The notes: a model not told the origin generated them from the sequence alone. Shown: positions 27,719 to 37,035, counted from the stretch's first letter. The stretch: 64,000 bases of DNA from Emcibacter sp. (GCA_021647465.1 JAKIUQ010000005.1:1-64000), one strand, 5' to 3'. A program made the numbers and translations.

Positions 27719-30091
27719 ATGAAAAAATCAATTCTTATCAGCATTCTTGCCGGTTTAGCCGCCTTTTTTACCGCATTTTTTACCTCTGTCGCCCTGTCAC
27801 AGACGGCTGAGCAGCTGCAGGATAAATTTCGCCAGTTAAGTGATGAAGTTCTGCCAACTCCGAATGTTTATCGCACGGCTTCGGGCGCGCCGGGCCATAA
27901 ATACTGGCAGCAGCAGGCAGATTATAAAATTGATGTGACCCTTGATGATGAAAAACAGCGGCTTATCGGGTTGGCAAAGATTAAATATTACAATAATTCC
28001 CCGGATAGCTTGCGTTATCTGTGGGTGCAGCTTGATCAAAACCGTTATGGCCATGACAGCAATGCACAGAAATCAGAATTTGCCAGCAGCGCCCCAAAGG
28101 CGGGATATGGGACATTACGTCAGAAAATGCACGAAAAAACCTATGCCGGGGGCTATGACATTGCAGCTGTAACGGACAGCGGCGGCGCGGATTTAAAATA
28201 TATCATTAATGATACCATGATGCGTATTGATCTGGTGGCCCCCCTGCGCCCGGGCCAGAAATTTAACTTTACCGTTGAATGGTCCTATAATATTCTGGAT
28301 GCAAAGATCATTCGGGCGCGCGGCGGCAAGGAATATTTCAAAGAGGATGACAATTATATATATGAAATCGCCCAGTGGTTTCCCCGCATGGCCGCCTATT
28401 CGGATTATGATGGCTGGACCAATAAACAGTTTCTGGGGAATGGTGAATTTACCCTTGAATTTGGGGATTATGACGTATCTATCACGGTGCCTGCCGATCA
28501 TGTGGTCTCGGCGACCGGTACGCTGCAAAATCCTGCGGATGTCCTGACCAAACAGCAGCAACAGCGACTGAAAGAGGCACAAACAGCCAAAACCCCTGTT
28601 ATGATCATCACAACAGAGGAGGCTGCTGCGAAATTGGACCGCCGCGCAAAAACCACCAGAACATGGCGTTTTAAAGCGGATAATATACGTGATTTTGCCT
28701 TTGCCTCATCGCGTAAATTTCTGTGGGATGCCCAAGGATATTATCAGCCGGAAAATGGCAAGACCGTCATGGCCATGTCATTTTATCCGGAAGAAGGAAA
28801 TCCGCTTTGGGAAAAATATTCAACACAATCCATCATCCATACGCTGGAAGTCTATAACAGATACGCGCTGATCTATCCCTATGCGGTTGCCCAATCTGTG
28901 AACGGGCCTGTGGGCGGCATGGAATATCCCATGATTACCTTTAACGGGCCGCGGCCCACCAAGGATAAAAAAACCGGTAAGAAAACCTATAGTGATCGGA
29001 CAAAATACGGGTTGATCACGGTTATTATTCATGAAATTGGCCATATATATTTCCCGATGATTGTCAATTCCGATGAGCGGCAATGGACATGGATGGACGA
29101 AGGCATAAATACTTTTCTGCAGGGTCTGGCCGAAGAGGCGTGGGAAAAAGATTATCCCACCCGCCGCGCCGAGCCGTATCAAATTGTCAACTATATGAAA
29201 AGTAAAAAACAAGTGCCGATTATGACCAATAGCGAGTCTATTCTGCAATTTGGCAATAATGCTTATGGTAAGCCGGCTATTGCGCTCAGGATCCTGCGGG
29301 AATCCATCATGGGCCGGGAATTGTTTGACTTTGCCTTCCGCGAATATGCCCAGCGCTGGAAATTCAAACGCCCGACACCGGCAGACTTTTTTCGCACCAT
29401 GGAAGATGCCAGCGGTGTTGATCTGGACTGGTTTTGGCGCGGCTGGTTCTATACCACGGACAATGTAGACATTTCTCTGGATAATGTCCGGCATTTTAAT
29501 GTGAATACAAAAGATCCTGAAATCGAAGAAGCCTTCAAGCGCGGCAAACATAATGAAAAGGGCATCACACCGGCCCGCCTTGCGGATAAGGCATTGGAAA
29601 AAAGGACAGATCACTTTCCTGAATTACTTGATTTTTATAATGAGAATGACAAATTCACAGTGACCAATAAGCAGCGCAATAGCTATACGGCCTTGCTTAA
29701 AGGGTTGGAGGACTGGGAAAAAGAAATGCTGAATGAAAAATCCAATATATATCTGATGGATTTTAGCAACAAGGGCGGTTTGGTGATGCCCATATTCCTC
29801 CAAATCGCCTATGAAGACGGCAGCATAGAAGATATACGCCTTAACGCAGAAATCTGGCGCAAAAATTCTAAAAAGGTCACGCGAATGCTGATCACTGAAA
29901 AGCGTGTGAAGTCTGTTACCGTTGACCCTTACTGGGAAACAGCAGATGTTAATATGGATAATAACCACTTTCCCCGCCGTATTGAAACATCCCGTTTTGA
30001 GCTTATCAAGCGCAAAAAATCACGGGATATGATGAAAGAATTTGAGACAAAACTCACAAGCGACAAAGAGGTTAAAAAATCTGGGGAATGA
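27719..30091 (+). CDS. Exported M1-family metallopeptidase
   Basis: 790 residues. A signal peptide (ISILAGLAAFFTAFFTSVALSQ) is followed by an N-terminal beta domain, an exopeptidase-like GPVGGMEYPM, and a gluzincin site HEIGH (438-442) with Glu461 in WMDEGIN exactly 18 residues later. Tyrosine and helix-rich segments follow. Relatives are membrane-associated or periplasmic aminopeptidases annotated as M1 or gluzincin; the substrate is unknown. ATG 27719 is chosen over a TTG five codons upstream. The next gene overlaps by four bases, so the two are probably coupled. Confidence 0.9.
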   Translation: MKKSILISILAGLAAFFTAFFTSVALSQTAEQLQDKFRQLSDEVLPTPNVYRTASGAPGHKYWQQQADYKIDVTLDDEKQRLIGLAKIKYYNNSPDSLRYLWVQLDQNRYGHDSNAQKSEFASSAPKAGYGTLRQKMHEKTYAGGYDIAAVTDSGGADLKYIINDTMMRIDLVAPLRPGQKFNFTVEWSYNILDAKIIRARGGKEYFKEDDNYIYEIAQWFPRMAAYSDYDGWTNKQFLGNGEFTLEFGDYDVSITVPADHVVSATGTLQNPADVLTKQQQQRLKEAQTAKTPVMIITTEEAAAKLDRRAKTTRTWRFKADNIRDFAFASSRKFLWDAQGYYQPENGKTVMAMSFYPEEGNPLWEKYSTQSIIHTLEVYNRYALIYPYAVAQSVNGPVGGMEYPMITFNGPRPTKDKKTGKKTYSDRTKYGLITVIIHEIGHIYFPMIVNSDERQWTWMDEGINTFLQGLAEEAWEKDYPTRRAEPYQIVNYMKSKKQVPIMTNSESILQFGNNAYGKPAIALRILRESIMGRELFDFAFREYAQRWKFKRPTPADFFRTMEDASGVDLDWFWRGWFYTTDNVDISLDNVRHFNVNTKDPEIEEAFKRGKHNEKGITPARLADKALEKRTDHFPELLDFYNENDKFTVTNKQRNSYTALLKGLEDWEKEMLNEKSNIYLMDFSNKGGLVMPIFLQIAYEDGSIEDIRLNAEIWRKNSKKVTRMLITEKRVKSVTVDPYWETADVNMDNNHFPRRIETSRFELIKRKKSRDMMKEFETKLTSDKEVKKSGE

Positions 30092-30600
30092 GATTTTTTT
30101 ATAAGCGATCAGCCCTTGTTATAATGATATTGATGCTTGCGGCTTCCGTCGGCCATGCGCATCGTTTCTATGCCGCTTTCACGCAGATTGACCTGCAGGA
30201 AAATACGCAGGTGATTGAGGTCGTGCACAGGCTGTTCACCCATGATGTTGAAGACCTTCTCAGGGCTGAGCTGGGCAATTCTTCCGGCCTGAGTAATGCA
30301 GAAATCACGCCTATATTGAAAGGCTTCGTCGAAAAGGATTTTGCCATTTTTGACAGTCAAGGCAGTCGCCTGCCGCTTACGTGGATCGGTATGGAATATA
30401 ATATTGATAATGTTCTGATCTATCAGGAGGCCGATCTTCCCAATAACCCTGCAGAAATTACCATCATCAACCGGCTTTTTATGGCTTTGTTTGAGGATCA
30501 GCGCAATACCGTTAATGTGGCATGGAAGGGTGAAATTCGCACCCGCATTTTTAACAAAGGCAGGAATCAGCAAAATGTTAATTTTAATAAGGCTGATTAG
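30088..30600 (+). CDS. DUF6702 family exported protein
   Basis: 170 residues with a signal peptide (LVIMILMLAASVGHAHR). The mature protein opens HRFYAAFTQIDLQENTQVIEVVHRLFTHDVEDLL, a pattern I recognise from the DUF6702 family, which is made of beta strands and often lies beside M1 peptidases. Function is unknown; the coupling (ATGA overlap) suggests it assists or is processed with the upstream peptidase. Its stop codon overlaps the stop of the convergent map gene. Confidence 0.8.
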   Translation: MRFFYKRSALVIMILMLAASVGHAHRFYAAFTQIDLQENTQVIEVVHRLFTHDVEDLLRAELGNSSGLSNAEITPILKGFVEKDFAIFDSQGSRLPLTWIGMEYNIDNVLIYQEADLPNNPAEITIINRLFMALFEDQRNTVNVAWKGEIRTRIFNKGRNQQNVNFNKAD

Positions 30601-31433
30601 GCATTTTTTGACTGCGTGAAAATCTGAAGACCGTCTTCTGTGATGCCAACGGTATGTTCGGCCTGCGCGCTTAATTTCCGGTCTTTTGTGACCGCGGTCC
30701 AGCCATCGGCGAGGACTTTCACATCGGGCTTGCCAATATTTAAGATTGGTTCGATGGTAAAAATCATGCCGGGCAGCAATATGGGGCCCATCTGATCAGG
30801 TTCCACATGAATGACTTCCGGGTTGTCATGAAAAGTCAGCCCGATGCCGTGCCCGCAAAAATCTGTTGCGATGGCAAAGCCATAATCCAATGCGACTTGC
30901 CCGCAGGCAATACCAATATCGCCTAAGAAATTTCCGGGACGTGCGGCTTCGATACCCGCGGCAAGGGATTTCTCCGTGGCTTCGATCAGGCGGGAAGCTT
31001 TTACCGGAACTTTGCCGACTTTAAACATGCGGCTGGTATCGCCGTGCCAATGGTCGGGGCCGTCCAGACGCGGTGTCACATCTATGTTGACGATATCGCC
31101 GTCTTTCAAGATTTTGGCGGCGGTGGGAATGCCATGAACCGCCACATGATTGACGGAAATGCAGCTGGCATGTTGATAGCCATGATAACCGATGGTGGCA
31201 GGGATCGCGCCATGGTCCGTCATGAATTTATGAACCAGTCGATCAAGTTCAGCGGTAGATATGCCCGGCTTTACATGGGGCGTGATAAAGTCAAGGGTAT
31301 CTGCGGCGACCCGGCCAATGGACGCCATGGCGGCATAATCCTCTAGAGTATGCAAGGTGATGGGGCCATAAGGATAATCATCTAAATGTCTGCGAATACG
31401 CTTTGTCGGAAATTTAAATGTTTGGGTAATCAT
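30597..31433 (-). CDS. map: Type I methionine aminopeptidase
   Basis: Removes the initiator methionine from new proteins. The pita-bread fold ligands are present: two Asp in NIDVTPRLDGPDHWHGDTSRMF, His in GHGIGLTFHDNPEV, Glu in FTIEPIL and Glu in SAQAEHTVGIT. The N-terminus has about 20 extra residues (FPTKRIRRHLDDYPYG) before the core, for 278 in total. It overlaps the upstream TetR gene in an ATGA arrangement, so a regulator and map share a transcript, which is unusual for a housekeeping map. Confidence 0.95.
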   Translation of the reverse strand: MITQTFKFPTKRIRRHLDDYPYGPITLHTLEDYAAMASIGRVAADTLDFITPHVKPGISTAELDRLVHKFMTDHGAIPATIGYHGYQHASCISVNHVAVHGIPTAAKILKDGDIVNIDVTPRLDGPDHWHGDTSRMFKVGKVPVKASRLIEATEKSLAAGIEAARPGNFLGDIGIACGQVALDYGFAIATDFCGHGIGLTFHDNPEVIHVEPDQMGPILLPGMIFTIEPILNIGKPDVKVLADGWTAVTKDRKLSAQAEHTVGITEDGLQIFTQSKNA

Positions 31434-32026
31434 TTGTCCACAGACCCTAGTAGTTCAAGACTTGTTTTACAGCAGGCGAGGGCGACATTTCGGCATAGGC
31501 TCATGTCCAGACCAGACTGATTTCTTAAATATGGCTTCATGGCGGCAATAGGGCCGTCAAATATGGCAAAATTGGCCAAGGCAATATTGGCGGGCGTGAG
31601 AGGTTTTCGATTATAGGTTATCACAGCGGACAATCCTGCGCCAAGTTTCTGATATAGGGCGTTTAATTCTTTATGTAACTGGGGAGATAATGGGCCATCG
31701 ATCAGATCATTTTCAACATAAAGCATTATGATGCGCGCCGGCGCGGGATTGGCTTTTGCCCAATCGATTAGCGCGCATATGGCCTGATCGCTATTTCCCT
31801 GCGCCAGATGGGGGTATATATCCGCCGCCATGCTGGATAAGCTATGCCGCCAGGCGGCCCCGATCAGATCAGTCCGGGATTTAAACCGATGATAGATAGA
31901 GCCTGTGGGCGCCGAGGCTGCGGTGGCAATGGCGGTCATGGTTGCGGCTGCCGGTCCGCCAAGGGCAATCAAGTCAATTGCCGCCAGAATAAAATCATTT
32001 TCCGAAAATTCTGCTTTTCTTACCAT
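31430..32026 (-). CDS. TetR-family transcriptional regulator
   Basis: 198 residues. The N-terminal helix-turn-helix (FILAAIDLIALGGPAAATMTAIATAASAPTGSIYHRFKSRTDLI) fits TetR with the usual GSIYHRF recognition turn. The remaining helices form a ligand domain that I cannot assign. It is divergent from the PEP-carboxylase-like gene and coupled to map downstream. A 10-bp palindrome lies 15 bases before its start. It probably controls itself, and perhaps the divergent gene. Confidence 0.88.
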   Translation of the reverse strand: MVRKAEFSENDFILAAIDLIALGGPAAATMTAIATAASAPTGSIYHRFKSRTDLIGAAWRHSLSSMAADIYPHLAQGNSDQAICALIDWAKANPAPARIIMLYVENDLIDGPLSPQLHKELNALYQKLGAGLSAVITYNRKPLTPANIALANFAIFDGPIAAMKPYLRNQSGLDMSLCRNVALACCKTSLELLGSVDK

Positions 32027-32040
32027 GAATTAAAACTATC

Positions 32041-32050
32041 ATTCTAGAAT
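32041..32050. promoter_or_regulatory. Palindrome, possible TetR operator
   Basis: ATTCTAGAAT is a perfect dyad located between the divergent TetR gene (start 32026) and the gene starting at 32173. Its flanks are only partly symmetrical (CTATC and AGAAAG), so the call rests on position and symmetry. Confidence 0.3.
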
Positions 32051-32172
32051 AGAAAGTCAAATTAAATTTTTAATATGTGCATATATTAATTAGTGAACAT
32101 TTAATTAGCGAAATCTTGGTGAATGCGATACAAATTGACCTGAATGGTTGCAAAATAAGGTTTTAGCAAGTG

Positions 32173-35019
32173 ATGTCAGAAAATACCTCCACAAAATTGG
32201 ATATCTTATCAGCTGAATTGGAAGAATGCCGCCAGCTGTCTCATGAAACACCGCTGATCAACCCTTATCAGCAATTGTCTTACCGCCTGTTGAAAAAGAT
32301 GAAGGCAGGTGATCTGCCGACAGATGAGATTGATAGCCTTGTATCTGAATTGGGCGTTCATAGTTTTTTAAGTCGGGGAAGGCGGGCGCAGGCCTACTTA
32401 TTGACGACCGACAGGGCCAGGAATAAAGCAAGCCTGTCGGCCTGTTTTCAAGACGTCAGTAAGGGCAAGACTTTCGCGGCATTTCAGGACTTCGTGCGCC
32501 GCGAGACGGCGGGTATTGTCATTACCGGTCATCCAACTTTTGGTTTCAGCAAGGGGCAATATGATATTCTGGCGGGACTGATTGATGGCAGCATGTCCCA
32601 AGCGGCGGCGGCTGAAAAACTCAAGGAAATTTCTGATCGCCCTGATGAGGGCTTAACGCTCGAATATGAATATATTCAGTCAGAACGCGCCCTGTTGAAC
32701 CTGCAGGATGCTATTGGTCAACTGTATGAGATTGCTTTGGAGGCCGCGCGCGCAGCCTATCCGGATGATTGGCGAAAGCTTGACCTTAAACTGGTGACTT
32801 CGGCCAGTTGGGTGGGGTTTGATGTGGATGGCCGCGATGATATTACATGGATTGACAGTGTCAAATTCCGCTGCCGTATGGCCCTTAGTCAATGTGACGT
32901 TTATCTTGACCGCTGGCGGGCGCTATCCGCAAATGATAAAATCACTGATTTGCTGATCCGGTTAAAAGAAGTTTTTGAAGGTGACCTTGCCGCATTCCCG
33001 GCCAGCGTTAATGATGGCGTTGATGATATTAAAGCCGTTCGGCATTTCGCGCAGCATATGGCCAATAGCCGCCGTGATGGCCGTAATCCAGTGACGCTGT
33101 CCGCAGAAATCATGGCTGAATTGACCCATCAGATCGCGCAGGTGGAGAATGAGAAAAAAGCAGCTGACCTGATCATATTCCGCGCTCTCTTTGCTAATTT
33201 CAGAACCGGTTTTTCCCATGTGCATTTTCGGTTGAATGCGGTGCAGCTTCATAATGCGATCCGGCCCATGGTCGCCATGGAAAAAGATCCGGATGATGCC
33301 ACCAGCCGCCGACGTTATATGGCGGCGGCAAGCAAACTATTGGACCGTATTGACGCGCAGACTGTGGGCTATGAGACTATTCTTCACGAACAAACAACGG
33401 CCAAGCGGTTGTTTATGATTGTTGCCCAATTCCTGAAATATATCGACCCTGACACGCCGGTTCGGTTTCTGATCGCTGAATCTGACACGCCTTTTACGGT
33501 TTTGGCGGCCTTATGTTATGCCAGATTATTCGGGGTTGAGGATATGGTGGATATTTCGCCCCTGTTCGAGACGGATCAAGCCTTGGTTCGGGGGGCAGAG
33601 GTGATCGAAGAATTGCTGGAGAACCCCCATTATTTTGCTTATGTGAAAAAACGTGGGCGGCTCTGTATTCAGGCAGGATATTCCGATGCGGGACGTTATT
33701 TAGGACAGGTCGCGGCGGGACTTGCCATCGAAAGATTGCGGATAAAGGTCGCCAGCTTATGGACTAAATTTGATTTGTCAGACGTTCAATTGGTGTTTTT
33801 TGATACGGGCGGCGAATCCGTTGGGCGCGGGGCGCATCCCTGCGGTTTTGGCGGCAGATTGGATTATATGCATAGTCCCGAGGCCCGCCGTCTGGTTAAG
33901 AAATATGACATTCCGTATAAACAGGAATTCAGCTTGCAGGGCGGCGATGGTTTTCTTTGGCTGCATACCCCTGATCTGGCCCTTGCCACATTAACCCGCG
34001 TGATGGAAAATATGCTGTCGCCCGTGAACCCCGCACCGGATCCTTTTTACCTCAACACAGACTGGTCGCTGGATTTCTTCCTGACCGTCAAGGGACATTA
34101 CGGGGCCATTGCGGAAAATCCCGATTTTATGCGTCTGCTTTCTGTATTGGGGACGGAAATTTCCTATCCTTCCGGCTCGCGCATGACCATCCGTCAGGAC
34201 GAGGGCGTGGCGAGCAGGCCGCTGGAAAAGCTGTCACAGATTCGCGCTATTCCCAATAATATGCTGCTTCATCAACTGGGCTTTTTGGCCAATAGTCTGG
34301 GCGGTGTCGGCACGGCCATGAAGCAAGATGGTCATGGTTTTTGGAAGATGTATGAAAAGTCGCCGCGCCTGCGCCATATTATGAAACTTGTCATTGCGGC
34401 GGTGGATGTGACAGACGAGGATTTTCTGGGCGCTTATACATCATTGTTTCGCCCCCGTTACTGGATGCATTCAGCGCGGTATGAGGATCAAAGCCATGAC
34501 CATAACCGGATGTTGCGCCTTGCCGGTATGATGAAGGTGAACGGCATTTTTGAAGGCCTGAACCGTATTGAACTGACGCTGCGGGAAGACCTTATGTATT
34601 TGAGGGATGCAACGAAAGGCAAAGACCTGGCCCAGCCGCCATTCATGTTAAACGAGCGGGAACGCGGACAATATACCTTGCTTCATGTGCTTCGTATGGC
34701 CTTGATACAGCGGATGTTTTTGCTGATCACCCGTATTCCGAGATTCAGGGATCATAAAGGCCTGAGTGTTGATGATTTGATCATGCGCATATTGCGGTTT
34801 CAAATATCGCCGACACTTCTGCTGCTTCGGGAGATTTTTCCCCTTGAAGGGGATTATGAAATCGATCCGGATAATCCAGAGAATATCACTTTCGCGCGTG
34901 AAGATACCCATGGCTATTTATATGAGAATAAAGAGGTTTTTGACGAAATCGAAAATTCTTATGATCAAATCAGGAAAATTTCCCAAGCCTTGTCGGCCTA
35001 TGTCGGCGCTATTGGCTAG
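32173..35019 (+). CDS. Divergent phosphoenolpyruvate carboxylase homologue
   Basis: 948 residues, against about 880 for typical PEP carboxylase. Homology is visible in order: TGHPTFGFS (His120; canonical TAHPTE), ASWVGFDVDGRDD (canonical WIGGDRDGN), AGYSDAGRYLG (canonical GYSDSNKDAG), DTGGESVGRGAHP (Arg552; canonical HGRGGSIGRGGAP), and IRAIPNNMLLHQLG. The HGR triplet has become DTG, the QGE(M/V)I loop reads QGGDG, and the end is AYVGAIG, not the RNTG terminus. An anaplerotic carboxylase is possible, but the lost residues leave activity uncertain. ATG 32173 is preferred to GTG 32170. Standing alone, divergent from tetR, with its 3' end overlapping yaiI by 11 bases. Confidence 0.7.
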   Translation: MSENTSTKLDILSAELEECRQLSHETPLINPYQQLSYRLLKKMKAGDLPTDEIDSLVSELGVHSFLSRGRRAQAYLLTTDRARNKASLSACFQDVSKGKTFAAFQDFVRRETAGIVITGHPTFGFSKGQYDILAGLIDGSMSQAAAAEKLKEISDRPDEGLTLEYEYIQSERALLNLQDAIGQLYEIALEAARAAYPDDWRKLDLKLVTSASWVGFDVDGRDDITWIDSVKFRCRMALSQCDVYLDRWRALSANDKITDLLIRLKEVFEGDLAAFPASVNDGVDDIKAVRHFAQHMANSRRDGRNPVTLSAEIMAELTHQIAQVENEKKAADLIIFRALFANFRTGFSHVHFRLNAVQLHNAIRPMVAMEKDPDDATSRRRYMAAASKLLDRIDAQTVGYETILHEQTTAKRLFMIVAQFLKYIDPDTPVRFLIAESDTPFTVLAALCYARLFGVEDMVDISPLFETDQALVRGAEVIEELLENPHYFAYVKKRGRLCIQAGYSDAGRYLGQVAAGLAIERLRIKVASLWTKFDLSDVQLVFFDTGGESVGRGAHPCGFGGRLDYMHSPEARRLVKKYDIPYKQEFSLQGGDGFLWLHTPDLALATLTRVMENMLSPVNPAPDPFYLNTDWSLDFFLTVKGHYGAIAENPDFMRLLSVLGTEISYPSGSRMTIRQDEGVASRPLEKLSQIRAIPNNMLLHQLGFLANSLGGVGTAMKQDGHGFWKMYEKSPRLRHIMKLVIAAVDVTDEDFLGAYTSLFRPRYWMHSARYEDQSHDHNRMLRLAGMMKVNGIFEGLNRIELTLREDLMYLRDATKGKDLAQPPFMLNERERGQYTLLHVLRMALIQRMFLLITRIPRFRDHKGLSVDDLIMRILRFQISPTLLLLREIFPLEGDYEIDPDNPENITFAREDTHGYLYENKEVFDEIENSYDQIRKISQALSAYVGAIG

Positions 35020-35473
35020 AGGCCTTTAACTTTGTTTGAATAGCGCTTTCCAAGGCCTGAAGAAAACGTGATTTGTCGCTGCTGGTGAAGCTGGGGTTAT
35101 ACCCCTTGCTTTCGCCGGTTTCGCGCAGATGAGCATTAAGGTCACGCATGGCAACCGCCACACCGATATTATCCGGTGAAAAGACCTTTCCGGTTGGCCC
35201 GATCACAATGGCCCCGGCATCAAGGCAGCGTTTGGCCAGCAGAATATCGGCGGTTATCGCGATGCCTTCTGCGGTGATATTGTCGGCAATCCAGTCATCG
35301 GCCAAATCCGGGCCGTCCGGCACGACAATTTTCTGAACCAGCGGCCCGACGTCCATTCGCATCCATTGATTGCTAACGATATAGACCGCCAGTTGATGAC
35401 GATAAGAAACTTTTAAAATTTCATCCTTCACCGGACAGGCATCCGCATCCACATAGATGCTAACATCACTCAT
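35009..35473 (-). CDS. YaiI/YqxD (UPF0178, DUF188) family protein
   Basis: 154 residues. The family's diagnostic start YVDADACPVKDEI and the later acidic block NITAEGIAITADILLAKRCLDAGA are present. The fold resembles PIN-like nucleases, with clustered Asp residues, but no activity is established. It is convergent with the PEP-carboxylase-like gene and overlaps its last 11 bases. No operon partner. Confidence 0.9.
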   Translation of the reverse strand: MSDVSIYVDADACPVKDEILKVSYRHQLAVYIVSNQWMRMDVGPLVQKIVVPDGPDLADDWIADNITAEGIAITADILLAKRCLDAGAIVIGPTGKVFSPDNIGVAVAMRDLNAHLRETGESKGYNPSFTSSDKSRFLQALESAIQTKLKASSQ

Positions 35474-35597
35474 GCAATATCCTTACATTATGTTTTTGTG
35501 ATCTTCTATAACAGTTTTTTTATAGGGTCAAATCATCATCCATTCGAAGATGGCGTAACTTTCTTTGTTAAAGCTGGGCGCTTGCGTAAAATATATT

Positions 35598-36329
35598 TTA
35601 GGGGTCCTCGGGATCGCGGGGCAGGATTTTCTTGCCGGTGAACATGGCTGATATAATGCCGCCGCCAGATTTTATTTCTGTGCGGACGACGGCGGCGATA
35701 TGGATGATGATTAAGCCTAAAATGATAAAATATGTCCAGTAATGGACGTTTAGAAAGAGGCTGCGGAGGTCCCGCATTTCAGCATAAGCCACAGGATCAA
35801 CGTTATCCTTGATATAGGGCATCACGTCAGCCGGATTAACGCCGTCGGCGGCGACCCATTCCTGTATCATAGCGCCGAAGGGCGGGAAATATATATCAGT
35901 ACCGGCCAGAACAAGTCCGGTGACCGCCATGGTCGTGAGGGCCAAAAATATAGTGGTGACAGCCATCCTTGCCAGAGGATTATGGCCCAAATAATATTGG
36001 GGCTGACCAGATTTTTCTGAGGCCATAAAGGATTTTAATTTTCCGGCATAGCCTTTGCCAAAGGGCAGGAAACTCCCCCAGCGGGCAAATATATTACCCT
36101 TAAAGGCCCAAATTAAGCGAAGGGTTAAATTAACCGCAAAAACATAGCCAATATAGACATGGATGGTTTTCATCAGGATTTTACCATCATTGCCCATGCC
36201 CAGAGATTTGGCCCATAATATCACCGTGCCCGCCGCAATAAGGCCAATAATACAAAGAACATTGGTCCAATGGAATAGCCGGGTAGGCAGATCCCATACC
36301 TTGTGACTTTTAAAATTTTGTTGTTCCAT
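35598..36329 (-). CDS. Cytochrome b561 / NiFe-hydrogenase-type cytochrome b subunit
   Basis: 243 residues with four or five membrane helices. It opens HKVWDLPTRLFHWTNVLCIIGL, the motif of the cytochrome b561 (bacterial/NiFe-hydrogenase) family, and carries further haem-ligand histidines in HVYIGYVFAVNLTLRLIW and FLNVHYWTYFIILGLIIIHIAAVV. Such proteins pass electrons between quinone and a partner dehydrogenase or periplasmic cytochrome. No hydrogenase, cytochrome c or catalytic subunit lies beside it. Divergent from a TetR gene, which may regulate it. Confidence 0.88.
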   Translation of the reverse strand: MEQQNFKSHKVWDLPTRLFHWTNVLCIIGLIAAGTVILWAKSLGMGNDGKILMKTIHVYIGYVFAVNLTLRLIWAFKGNIFARWGSFLPFGKGYAGKLKSFMASEKSGQPQYYLGHNPLARMAVTTIFLALTTMAVTGLVLAGTDIYFPPFGAMIQEWVAADGVNPADVMPYIKDNVDPVAYAEMRDLRSLFLNVHYWTYFIILGLIIIHIAAVVRTEIKSGGGIISAMFTGKKILPRDPEDP

Positions 36330-36436
36330 TTGCGAATATTTCCTCCAATCAATGCCTTTTTATCAGGAAGATCATACATAGTTCTTGATAATATTAAAAT
36401 ATATATTCAGTATTATTTATCAGGTCTATGGCATAG

Positions 36437-36454
36437 TGTACTGATCAGTTAACA
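36437..36454. promoter_or_regulatory. Candidate operator of the downstream TetR gene
   Basis: TGTACTGATCAGTTAACA contains the perfect dyad ACTGATCAGT with mirrored TGT and ACA flanks, the usual look of a TetR operator. It lies 15 bases before the TetR start and within the intergenic region shared with the cytochrome b gene. The 13-base word GTACTGATCAGTT recurs at 41709. Confidence 0.5.
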
Positions 36455-36468
36455 TAAGGGAGAGTGAC

Positions 36469-37035
36469 ATGCGGCCTTCAAAAAGAGATGAATTGGTAGA
36501 AAAGGCATTGATGGTATTTTATCGTCATGGTTTTCATGCAACAGGCATGGATAAGCTTGCTGCGGAAACGGGCATTTCAAAAACGTCGATGTATAAATAT
36601 TTCTCAACCAAGGAGGATTTGATCGGTGCGGCGCTTACCCTTCGGGATAAACAGTTTCGCAGTTGGCTGTTTCGCCGTATGGAGCAGCTTGGCTCCACAC
36701 CGCGCGGCCAGTTGATTGCCATGTTTGATGGCTTAAAAGAATGGTTCGCGCAAGAAGGCTTTCAGGGATGCATGTTTATGAAGGCCGCAGCAGAATATCA
36801 GAAATCAACTGATCCTATCCATATGAAATCGGCCGAACATAAATCTATATTGATCAGCTGTTTCAGTGATATAGCGCAAAGAGCAGGTGCGGCAGATCCA
36901 GATGCTCTGGCACGCAGGCTTATGCTGTTAAAGGAGGGCGCAATAGTGGCCGCGCAACTGGGGATCACAAAAAATCCTGCTATGGATGCCAAGGCGGCGG
37001 CAAAAATATTGCTTGCGGACGCCCTGGGACAATAG
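36469..37035 (+). CDS. TetR-family transcriptional regulator
   Basis: 188 residues. The N-terminal helix-turn-helix (RDELVEKALMVFYRHGFHATGMDKLAAETGISKTSMYKYFSTKEDLI) is complete. The C-terminal part (AMFDGLKEWFAQEGFQGCMFMKAAAEY) resembles the AcrR-like branch with a conserved GC(M/L)F. The AGGGAGAG site before the ATG is strong. It is divergent from the cytochrome b gene and convergent with the STN-type receptor gene. A palindromic operator precedes it. Confidence 0.92.
   Translation: MRPSKRDELVEKALMVFYRHGFHATGMDKLAAETGISKTSMYKYFSTKEDLIGAALTLRDKQFRSWLFRRMEQLGSTPRGQLIAMFDGLKEWFAQEGFQGCMFMKAAAEYQKSTDPIHMKSAEHKSILISCFSDIAQRAGAADPDALARRLMLLKEGAIVAAQLGITKNPAMDAKAAAKILLADALGQ

Noticed and set aside
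28820..29614. 264-codon frame antisense to the M1 peptidase gene
   Set aside because: Same reason as above. The opposite strand encodes the HEIGH active site, which is unambiguous.
36385..36398. Weak Fnr-like TTGATAATATTAAA upstream of the cytochrome b gene
   Set aside because: The right half matches the consensus at only three of five positions, and AT-rich DNA yields this by chance.
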